A program made the translations under genes and the position numbers. Of a stretch of DNA of 64,000 nt, positions 33,768 through 43,610 are shown piece after piece. The notes beneath the pieces were generated by a model that was not told the DNA's origin, made no database searches, and saw only the letters and a list, made by a program, of their open reading frames with translations. Position 1 is the stretch's first letter. Each line of letters begins with the position of its first letter. The stretch comes from Lotus japonicus (lineage: Eukaryota; Streptophyta; Magnoliopsida; Fabales; Fabaceae): positions 49,187,096 through 49,251,095 of the forward strand of contig NC_080045.1 of assembly GCF_012489685.1 (NCBI RefSeq), in the 5' to 3' direction.

Positions 33768-35240
33768 ACCAACTAGAGAGAGGGGCCGCGGGTTTGTAGA
33801 GAGAGAGGGAGAGGATTTCTTCGCGAGTTCTTGCCCGATCGACCCGATTTCAGTTTCTTTGGAACGACAGCGAGGTAATCTTGCTATTCCATACTTTTGT
33901 TTCTACTTTCTGTAGCTTTAAACCATGTCTTTCTGTGCTCAAAGTTTGGAGCAAAATGTCCGATAGCTTTGATTTTTCTTTTCAACTATCTTCCCCACTA
34001 ACCCAACATGGTATAATCGCTGTCGGTTTGTTCGGATTTTCACCAAGTCACCGTAGATCTGAGTTTTAAATCCCGAAACTCATTTTCTCTGTGAATTTAC
34101 TTTTTGATTCAAAAAGTCTTGATCTTGCTTAGTGCCTTTAGAATTAGTTTCTATAAATGCCCTGATCTACGATCCTATCAAATTTGTTTTCAAAGATTTT
34201 AATTTTGAGTTTTGAGCTTAAAGTTTGGACCCAAAAGCACCTAGTAGCATAGCAATTTCTAAAAAATTTCCGAGCATTATTTTACCCTAGATATCACCTA
34301 AGAATACCTAGGAATTAATTTAGATCGAAGAAAAGTTCGGGAAACCCTGTTCTTTGGTAGTGGTCGAAACCTGTTGGGCTGTACCGTGTCAAAAAATAAT
34401 TTTTGGGTTTGTAGGGCCTGGTCCATAGCGTAGCCCTCTCTGTTATCGAAATTTTAGCTTTGGTTTCATGTCATTTCGAGTTATGTAGCTCGAGTTATGT
34501 GCATTTTAGCGAAAACATGTCTTATTGTCCATTCGTGCCTAAATGTCGAACTCTAGAGCTTCGAAAGCTTATTTTCGGGTTTTGATAGTGTTATTAGTTG
34601 TTTTGTTTCTTAGCGACTAAGCAATGATACTTTGCTTAAGGTTTGGAACGAGTTGAGCTGAGGAAAGAGACTTTGGAGCAATTGGTGAGGTTTCACAACT
34701 GAGGAGGACGCCCGGGAAACTTGCTGAGTTCGGGAGCTTTATTTTGGATTGGACTGGGATGTTGAGCTTGGATGGAGAAATTGGCGAAGGTAAGGGTAAC
34801 TCAGTTTTAGCGCGTCTTTGAGTCTTGCATGCTTTTATCGCACTGCATGCGTTTGAGATGAATGTGTTTAATTTGATTGGCAATTGATTGAAATATTTGC
34901 ATGTTTTGCAATGTTGTATGCTTGCTTATGTTGAATGTTTTCTGAGGCTTGTGCCAAATGTTTTCTGTAGGCTTCGGCCGAGTGAACTTATTGAGACGTG
35001 TGTCTCCGTTTTCTGAGAGGCTTTGGCTGTTTACTGGTTTCTGTCATTACTGCTTTCTAGTTGATATGACAGGGTTATGTTTTATAGCACTGAATTATTG
35101 TTTCATCGCTCAATAGAGCTTGATGTGTTTGTGCGAATGTTGTGATTATGAATAATATGCGATTATGCTGATTTGATTATTAAATTTGAGATTGTTGTTT
35201 GAGTGACTACTGAGTTGGATGAGATGTTTTGATTTGCTTG

Positions 35241-35524
35241 AAGTGGCAGTGGAGTGGATATTTTCACATGACTGTCCCGTCTTTCGGGGCGTTATCAAGT
35301 GGTAGTGGTAGTGGAGTGGATATTTTCACATGACTATCCCGTCTTTCGAGGCGTTACTTAGTGACAGTAGAGTGGATATTTTCACAGGACTGTCTCGTCT
35401 TGCGAGACGTTATCAAGTGGCAGTGGAGTGGATGTTTTCACATGACTGTCCCGTCCTTCGAGGCGTTATCAAGTGGCAGTGGAGTGGATGTTTTCACATG
35501 ACTGTCCCGTCTTGCGAGACGTTA
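35241..35524. repeat. tandem array, ~56-bp unit, five copies (in the 3.5-kb LTR)
   Basis: Units contain GTGGAGTGGATRTTTTCACA, then GACTGTCCCGTC and CGAGRCGTTATC. The repeated GGAGTGGAT word begins at 35251, 35313, 35369 (AGAGTGG), 35425 and 35481, so spacing is 56 bp with one 62-bp unit. Confidence 0.9.
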
Positions 35525-35830
35525 TTGTTTGATTGATATTGTTGAGGTTGTCGATATCTGATTCGATTGATATTGTTGAGGTTGTCGATATCTGATTTGA
35601 TGCTATATTGTTGAGGACTGTTGATATCTGATTTGATGTATATTGTTAAAGTTGTTGATATCTGATTTGATGTTATATTTTTAAGGTTGTTGATATCTGA
35701 TTTGATGTTATATTTTTAAGGTTGTTGATATCGGATTTAATGTTATATTGTTGAAGTTGTTGATATCTGATTTGATGTTATATTTTTAAGGTTGTTGATA
35801 TCTGATTTGAGGTTATTGTCATATGATTTG
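35525..35830. repeat. tandem array, ~35-bp unit, eight copies (in the 3.5-kb LTR)
   Basis: GATATCTGATTTGA followed by a TATATTGTTGAGGTTGTT-like half. The GATATC word starts at 35553, 35587, 35623, 35657, 35692, 35727, 35762 and 35797. It decays into looser copies up to about 36000. Confidence 0.9.
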
Positions 35831-37075
35831 ATTCTATATTGTTGAGGTTGTTTATATCAGGTTTAATTCTATGTTGTTGCTTCTATTGATATCTGTCTTG
35901 GATTATATTGTTAGCTTATCTATTTGTGGTTATATGTTGTGAAGTCGTTGATATATGTTTTAAATCTCTATTGTCGATTTCGTTGATATGTAATTTGATT
36001 TCATATTGTTGGATGAGTTGTCATCTAACTTGAATTAAGTTGCTAGTTTATTTATCATGTTATGCAAATAAATTTGAATAACATGCTTTTCTCTTTTATA
36101 CATGGTAGTTGTATGAAGTTAACCCTTTCTATTTGCTATTTGTTGTTTGGGCGCTTAACGCTATTAGGCGATGAAGAATCTTCGATGGAGCTTGACCTTC
36201 GTACGAGTCAGAGTGAAGAACTGTGGATGATTCGAAGAATAGAGTCGGGTGTAGGGCTAGAGCCTTGGGTTAGAGAGCTTACCGTTATTGGTTTAAGCTT
36301 GCATAATGATTTTTGAAATTTATATTTGGGGTTTCGGATACTCGCCTTGTTCAAGGTTTGATGTAAATTTATTTACAGTTGGGAGTATGCATGACATGTT
36401 TTGGAAATACTTCGGAAAGAAAAAATATACGCATGTTTATAAATCCTTTTGGAAAACATTGCATATTTATTTTATCAGATTGTTACCGTAACCCCGAAAT
36501 TCGGGGCGTTACAGTGCCTCACTGCACCGGCGATCACTCCCCGCCCTCGTCGGCCCCGGGCGTCACAACAGAGGAGAGGTACTTTGGCCCTTGAATTATT
36601 TGATAATATGAAAGAGAATAGTCCTAATGAAAGTGAGGCACCTGTTTATCATAATAAATCAGCAAATGTTATGGGACCATGTTTTCAAATTATGGATGAT
36701 TCTGTTATGGAGGTTGACTCCCATAATCATGGGGCGGGTATCTCAGTGACTAATGATGACGATTCAGCTCATGAACTTGTTGTTAATGCAGTTATTGTCT
36801 CTGTCGTGTTGTTATCCCTATGAATAAGGGTGAGCAGGTTTCAGTTATGCCAGAAAAGGAAGTTAGGCCAGTAAGTGTTTTTGCTAATAAGGTGGTAGGC
36901 CAACATCAACCCAAGGTAATTCCTAGGTTTAAGGTAAATACGAAGCTTATATTCATCTCTCATGATGGTGTCATTTCTACGTTAATGGTGGGCCAACATC
37001 TATCTAAGTTAGGGTTAGGGTCGAGCCTACAAAGAAATCAAATACCCTCTCTCATCTTTGAAGTTTGACCAGGAC

Positions 37076-39110
37076 GAGATAAGAAGGAGGGTTGAATTGT
37101 GTTCATCGAATTCTTTTTCGTTTCCTCAAAGAATCCGAGCTCGTATTACCTTACCATCAGCACAATCTAAAAATTAGAACTTGATTAGATTTGACTCTAA
37201 AGATCAATAGGCAATGAACAGATTCCACACATCAATGGAACCTTTAGAAGATAGGCAGCGAATATTATCTTCTTTAGTTATTGAGTGATCCTTCAGCAGT
37301 TAGAGTTTATTCCCTATTAGCATATAAATGATAAATATAATAGAGATAAGTGATAGAAGATCACACAAGTAAATTTATACGGATTCACTCCAGCCTTGGG
37401 CTACACTCAACCCCTTACGCCTTAACATATTTTTCACTATCTTCACCAAGATACAATGAGATATGATTTCACCTCTCAATACTAGTAGTCTTTTTCCTAG
37501 CCTATTCAAGATATGCTACAACAATATTCTGTAGATACAAACCTCGAAAGGCTACAAATACAACTTCTATCGGTTGTAGATACCGATTTCTACAAGTTCT
37601 AAACTGTCTCAAGCTTGCTACTCAGTTTATGTATTTTTGTTTAATTAGTTTTAAGCAGTTGTGCATAGATTCCTAATATAACATAATACATTGAAGAACA
37701 CTTGGGAATTCTACTCAACGATGTTTTATATAGGGATATTACATTGTGAACACTTATGATCTTTGATCAAACTGAGAGACAAATTCGCAATAGAGTATAT
37801 TGATATCTCTCTAGGCGATGTCTTTACGTGCGTGCATAGTCTTCATTGAGAATATAACAGTTGGTCTTTTAGCTGTTCGGGAATCTTTCATATATGTTGT
37901 AGATGTATTCGTTGAGGCCGCCGAGCTTTTGTCCTTTGAATTTTTTGCGCCTACTTAAGTATATTTGAATTTTAGAGGTGACGAATGTTTGTCGATAACT
38001 AAGATTTAATTATTTTTGTGTGAGGTCAAATCCAACATGTTGTTCTTAGTCTCCATTAAAGATAATGTTTGATTTCAAGATAACAATGTTCTAGTTAGTG
38101 TGTCATTGCTACATTAGTGTTGGTTTTCCCCAGTGCGGTTTGTTATCTTCTTATTTAATTCAATTTTAATTCATTTGGGTACATCTTGTATTCAAGTTTA
38201 AATATATCGCCACAATTTACATGAAATTTTTGCACCAAAGTTTACAAGAAATAGAATATCATCATGTTCGCATCGCATATAACCATTGTTCAGATAGATC
38301 TTCTATAGATAAAATGATGTGGTTCCGCATAAAATAAAGTTGATTTGGATAGCCAAAATGATTCTCAAACTGTCAAACATATAATATTTTCACAACTAAC
38401 TAGGGGTTTAATTTAGCCACCGTACCATTAATATGTATGTCGGTTAAATATCGTGAATAAACTATATGTTTCAATATAATCGCCCTTCCGAAAGATTTGT
38501 CTAAACTTTGGTCATTTTAGACTCAGTAGACTTCCAATAGTGCTACTGCTAAGTTGACTTGAAATACTGCGCATGCACACATTCTCAGTGCTCCTTAGTT
38601 CTAGATGAAACAGAGTTCTTTTAGGTCAAGGACTCTTATCTCTTTTCTAGTCGATCACTTCTGTGGTTTCTAATTAGTTTGACGTTGTTATTTTCAAGGG
38701 TTTTCATCATTTTACAGAACTCAAGGTTCAAAGTTTCAACTACATGAGTTTATGTGGGTGAATGCTACATTGGTCTGGCAAAAACACATTCGACAATCAC
38801 CTAATGTGAAATTCCTTACGTGTCAACTTACATGAAACCAACATTGATTTATTATTTTTTTATAAATTATTAGTTCATAACACTGTATAATTTGATCAGT
38901 GTGATTAGGTAGGAATATTGATCAAGAAAACTTAGTGCAGGTCTAAACGATAAAGTATATACCACTATATATCTTCTACTTTTTCTATTCTTTTAATTTT
39001 TTTCCTATTTGATCATTTTTGGCCACTCCTTTTTCAACCATGTGTATTTTTTATTATTATTTGGCATACAATATTGCAGCCATCCCACTTTGCAGTTTGC
39101 CGACTAGCTA
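37076..39110. other. 2-kb region between LINE relic and peroxidase gene
   Basis: No gene recognised. The stretch 37080-37680 (AGGAGGGTTGAATTG start, CACTCCAGCCTTGGGCTACA in the middle) has the feel of a retroelement leader but no ends were found. The last several hundred bases are the peroxidase promoter region. Confidence 0.3.
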
Positions 39111-39118
39111 TTCTGCTC

Positions 39119-39126
39119 TATATAAA
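39119..39126 (+). promoter_or_regulatory. TATA box of the peroxidase gene
   Basis: TATATAAA lies 105-112 bp upstream of the ATG at 39231. Confidence 0.6.
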
Positions 39127-39230
39127 GTTCTTAACTCTTGTGCTTCATAAGATCATAAACTAAGTACATTTCTTCTCTCTAGGTTTAGAGTAAATACACA
39201 TATAATTAATCATCTTGTGAATTCGTCAAG

Positions 39231-42200
39231 ATGGTGTATAAATCGTCTATGAAGAAGGTCATGGCTAGTTTGCTGACCGTGTTTTTGCTAATCGAGGTGA
39301 TTTCTTGCGGATTTGGATTCGGAGGAAATAATGGCTTAAACATGAACTACTACTTGATGAGGTGCCCTTTTGCTGAGTCTGTTGTTAAGAACATTGTCAA
39401 CAGAGCTTTGCAGAATGATCCCACCCTCGCAGCTGGTCTTATTAGAATGCACTTCCATGACTGCTTCGTAGAGGTGATTCTCTCTCCCTCTCTCTCTCAA
39501 ATCTCTCTCCCTCCCGGAGATTGTTGTCACACCCATACTCTCATTAATGTAGTTGCGCACTGTGATATATCTCTCGTCTCATTTTCACACTACAACATTT
39601 TTTTGATTTTCGGAATAGCTGAAAAGTGTAGCAGTTTTTGTTTTTCACGACCTCACACAACAGTTTCCACTATCTCGTGTTATTGCATTACCTATTCCTT
39701 TTGGAAACAATATTTTGTGCTCTCTAGTAACACTGGGAGAAAGTGTAATTTATTGTGGAGAAAATGCAACAATTATCACGTAATAATTATTTTCTATTAT
39801 TACATAGAAAATACATAGTGTTGTAATAAAATGTGTTGCCTAAAACGACTCATTTATAGCAACATACACAAACTAATTCCTGAGACACTTTTAGCAACAC
39901 TTTTACTTGTTCCCTATACCCTTGTTGCTAAAGGCAAAAAAATGGTACATGTCACTTACTCTTTTTCTTCTTATTTTAATTTCTCACATTTCATATCACA
40001 TCACTTGTCATTTGACTCATTTCTCTCAATTCTCTCTCTTATCTTCCAAACTCGCTCCACTTGATGGAGGTGGGGATGTGTGAATGATTCATTTTCTAGT
40101 ACATGCCAATTGTCATGCATGGTATAGGATAGCTAAACTTTAATGCCACGTAGACACCTGATGAGTGTACGCACTCGAGTGTTAAGAGAGAGAAGTAATT
40201 AATAATTAGTGCAATATATATGATGGAATGATGTGATTCCATAAGAAATGAGAAATGGAAATAAAATTTAATGTATATAAGGTGTTTGTGTTGTTCGATG
40301 TCTATAGTAAATCACTAAATTTGTGGTGACATGTGAAACACTCCAAGTGTCTCGATACTCACTATTCTGACGGTTTTAGACTGCCACAAAGTGAAAAAAC
40401 TTTGAAAAAAAGATAATGAAACACGTTTTGTGATGTAAGTGTCATGGGTGTTTATAACCATATAAGATAGTTCACTGATCATTTTTTTCACTTAATAGTG
40501 GTGGCCACTCACAAACACCCAAATTTGTGACGGTCTTAGACCACGATAAAGTAAGCAGTAGTGAGTAAATTTAAATATTTTCACTTTTGTGTTAGAAGTA
40601 GTTGTCTAAAGTAATAAATCATATGGTTACCCAATCTTTAATGTTTTGCTCATCTATATTTTTGCCACTAAATAGTCGTGACCACTAGTTGTCATCCTAC
40701 AATTGTGACAGTCTTTGACTGCCCTAGAGTAGTGAAAAAAATTTAACTTTTCATTTTTGTGGCGGTTTTTAAATGATATAAATGTTGATATCTAAAATCG
40801 TCTTTATTGTTTTGTTCATGTATGAATCATACCTCCACCACTTATAAAAATATATGAGGAGAAAAGAGAAAATGAGAGATATGATAGTTGATGTGATAAC
40901 AATAAAAGAAAGGAATAAAAAAATGTGAGTGAAAATGAAATGAAAAAGAAAGTAAATATTAGTCCTCATCTTTATTCATTCTAATTTGTTCTTACAACCT
41001 GAGTCGCCAACATGTCAAAGTGGTTCCTCAACTATTTCTTGTCGCTAACATGTTCACCACTGAAAGATGACGTACGTTCATGTTTCTCAACTAGTTGCAT
41101 CCATAAAACATTGAATTTGTTTGTTTTGTCTACTATAGGGATGTGATGGGTCAATTCTGATAGACTCCACTAAGGATAATACAGCAGAAAAGGACTCCCC
41201 TGCTAATTTGAGCCTGAAAGGCTACGAAATCATAGATGAAATCAAAGAAGAGCTTGAAAGACAATGCCCAGGGGTGGTTTCATGCGCTGATGTTCTTGCT
41301 ATGGCTGCAAGAGATGCAGTTTTCTTTGTAAGATATATACTTAAACCACTGTTTTTTTCATAAGTTCATTATCCTTAACCCCCTCGTGATGTAAATATGT
41401 AATCATGAATTAGTCATTGAAATTTATGTTCATCATGAATTTACAAACAGGCTGGAGGCCCAGTGTATGACATACCAAATGGAAGAAAGGATGGAAGAAG
41501 GTCCAAAATTCAGGATACTATCAACTTGCCATCCCCTACCTTCAATGCTTCTGAGCTAATTAGACAGTTTGGGAAACGTGGCTTTTCTGCACAAGAGATG
41601 GTGGCTCTTTCCGGTAAGCATATGCCTATAATTTAAGGAAGTGATGATACATAGACATACAATTTCTAACCCACACCCTTCATAAATATTATTTTATGGC
41701 GGCTTTTAACCTCCATAGTATTTTATGGTGGTTAAAATATATATGATAAGAGATAAAATCTGAAATAAAAGCGATATGTTTGAAGCGTTTCTTGTAAAAT
41801 GAATATGTATATCAATAACTTTTTATAATTTAACGATTAAGTTTTGCTTTCTTAACAATTTCACATAGTAGACCGTGGGAAAGAAAATCTAAATTCACAA
41901 GTCGATTAAAAGGGTTTATAAAATTAATTTCAGGACATAAAGAAACATTTTTGTAAATAATGTATACTACATTTCATAGTAAGAATGATTCAAGGATAAA
42001 AAATAATGTGCGTCATGTTTTACTTGTGACACTGATGACACCTGCAGTTTTGGTTTCTAATTACCACAAATTGTATAGTATTTTCACATGTTGTTGGTGT
42101 CGCAAATAAAATGATGTACATAAATCATAATTGTTCAATGATATACCACTTTTTAATATGGTACAATATAAAATTGTCATTGTAATAAGTGTTTAGTGCA

Positions 42201-42625
42201 GTAAACGCTAGCTTGAATATGATATTTTGCACTTGGATTATGCAGGGGCTCATACACTAGGAGTGGCAAGGTGTGCTTCTTTCAAGGACCGATTGAGCCA
42301 AGTGGATCCAACTCTGGATACAGGTTTTGCCAAGACACTGTCAAAAACTTGCAGCTCCGGCGACAACGCGCAGCAGCCGTTCGACGCCACGAGCAACGAC
42401 TTTGACAACGTTTACTTCAACGCTTTACAGAGGAAGAATGGGGTGCTTACATCAGACCAAACACTGTTCGCTAGCCCCCAAACTAGGAACTTTGTGAATG
42501 GTTATGCATTCAACCAAGCCATGTTCTTCTTTGATTTCCAACGAGCAATGGTGAAGATGGGCCAGCTTGATGTCAAACTTGATTCCAATGGTGAAGTGCG
42601 AGAAAATTGCCGCAAACTAAACTAA
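39231..42625 (+). CDS. class III secretory peroxidase (PER47-like), four exons
   Basis: Heme peroxidase that oxidises phenolics with hydrogen peroxide in the cell wall or apoplast, for example in lignin or suberin formation. Exons: 39231-39473, 41139-41327, 41451-41613 and 42246-42625, with GT-AG introns at phases 0, 0 and 1. That is the classical four-exon layout of the family. Product 324 aa. An N-terminal hydrophobic signal peptide covers about 1-28. Distal R72 and H76 are in [10 protein letters not shown]. Proximal H201 is in LSGAHTLG. The conserved [17 protein letters not shown] and FDNVYF blocks and the cysteine set are present. The end ([15 protein letters not shown]) is typical. By eye it is closest to Arabidopsis PER47; substrate and tissue are unknown. 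Intron 1 is unusually long (1665 bp). Confidence 0.92.
40360..40750. repeat. three diverged repeats in peroxidase intron 1
   Basis: GTGACGGTCTTAGACC-like words occur near 40371, 40527 and 40706, about 155-180 bp apart, each followed by text related to CACAAAGTG(A)AAAAA. The inverted core (GACGGTTTTAGACTGCC) resembles subterminal repeats of plant CACTA elements, so the intron may hold an old transposon. CACTACAACATTTTTTTG at 39587 could be its end. Confidence 0.4.
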
Positions 42626-42969
42626 TCTATTAATTAGGTTCGTGATTGTTTTAGCTTTTACTTAAGGAGGCAGACTCATGAAGCTTTTTATAAGTTGAAA
42701 GTACATCCTATGCCACATATAATATAAATGTGTGTATGGTTTTGCTCTATACTGCTTTACTAAGGTGTACTTGTGTTTATAGTACTAGTAATCTACAAGG
42801 TACATTTTATGTGTATGGTCTCCTATATATTGCCTTTTAAGATCGATTAACTTTCCTTCTCGTTTGGATTGGTGATGACACGTAATTCAAAGCATGATAA
42901 GTCTATAAGGTACTCTTTATAGTTTACTCACTGAAATAATTATGAGGTTTTGTAGGGCAAAACCAAACA
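42626..42969. other. 3' flank of the peroxidase gene
   Basis: Probable 3' UTR and spacer; no other feature. Confidence 0.35.
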
Positions 42970-42978
42970 TTTTTCTTT

Positions 42979-43385
42979 GGTGCTTGTTGTGGTACCTTAA
43001 GCCGGATTAGGATGTGGTACCCAAAATGGGTTGGTTTAATAATAAAGACTCATGTATTGATTAAAATTTTGATTTTGTTATATTATTATAGTAATGCAGT
43101 GTTCCATTCTTAGGGACAGCGATATGCGAGTTGTGTTTTCTGAGCTTTGTTCATCCATTAATCATGATCATTTTACGCGCATCTCCAACACCATCATTCG
43201 TTTCCACCACTCGTTCATTTTTCATTAAGAAATGAATTTCATGAGATAAAGTCAATTGATAAGTGAAGTAAAATATAAAGATGTAGTATACTAGTATTTA
43301 CCTTGAATAATATGATAATAATCTATTAAATTACCTAGTTCGGGTGCCACACCAAAAAATAATTAAAGATACCACAGAATTTACC
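42979..43385 (-). mobile_element. MULE-type MITE, copy B
   Basis: A 407-bp inverted copy of the element at 4219-4615. It begins GGTGCTTGTTGTGGTACC and ends with the complement of GGTAAATTCTGTGGTATC. It is flanked by a perfect 9-bp direct repeat TTTTTCTTT (42970-42978, 43386-43394). A 9-bp duplication supports Mutator-type mobilisation. No coding capacity. Confidence 0.8.
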
Positions 43386-43394
43386 TTTTTCTTT

Positions 43395-43586
43395 TTGATG
43401 ACTTAAGCGCAGCATTTAAGACTGCAAGATACAAATTTAAACATTGAAACCATTAGACATAAAACTATTACATTTAGTTTAACATCAAAACTAGAAATAT
43501 ATTTTTTCAAATGGGTTCGTGTGATGATCTTGCTTTGAGAGTAAGAACGTGAGAGATAATGATTGATGATGACCGAGCTTTTTCAA
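43395..43586. other. short spacer before the LINE
   Basis: AT-rich host DNA carrying the LINE target site at its end; no feature seen. Confidence 0.3.
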
Positions 43587-43610
43587 CATTTCTAAGTGGC
43601 GAGAGAGAGT

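Larger units (their letters stand above)
33009..36513 (+). mobile_element. solo LTR (3.5 kb) nested in the Cassandra LTR
   Basis: Begins TGTAAGACCCCGAAT and ends CGGGGCGTTACA. A perfect 5-bp duplication GTGCC flanks it (33004-33008, 36514-36518). It contains no gag or pol. A TATAAAAG box at 33731-33738 gives plus orientation. It includes an 11-bp-arm hairpin just after the TATA box and two tandem arrays. The long LTR with TGTAA-GCCCCG termini suggests a gypsy element. Confidence 0.88.
32663..36570. mobile_element. Cassandra-type (TRIM) LTR with 5S rRNA-like segment, split by a second LTR
   Basis: About 398 bp of Cassandra-like LTR in two parts: 32663-33008 and 36519-36570, ending CGTCACAACA. 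It contains a 5S rRNA-like core and sits inside the LINE ORF1 relic, whose reading resumes directly after it. Only one LTR is present, so it is a solo LTR of the non-autonomous Cassandra family. The left terminus reads GGTAACATCCC where TGTAACATCCC would be expected, and no target duplication was identified. Confidence 0.75.
31653..37075 (+). pseudogene. decayed LINE ORF1 (DUF4283/zinc-knuckle type), interrupted by nested LTRs
   Basis: The plus strand shows a degraded gag-like ORF1 of an L1-type LINE. From 31741 to 32520 several frames read pieces such as KPFRKSVIVKLLGKMVGFRF, HCLEWDG, GGSWMIVGHYFVVQKF, VAVWIHVPSLPI and WRIGSSLRHFVKADE. These are the conserved blocks of DUF4283 followed by a damaged zinc-knuckle region. 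After the nested LTRs the gene resumes at about 36571 with EERYFGP then a stop where the family has Trp, and continues as a low-complexity linker to about 37075. Many stops and frameshifts are present. No endonuclease or reverse transcriptase follows, so ORF2 is missing. Confidence 0.75.

Noticed and set aside
35241..35830. CRISPR-like array
   Set aside because: Head-to-tail tandem repeats without unique spacers, inside a plant LTR.
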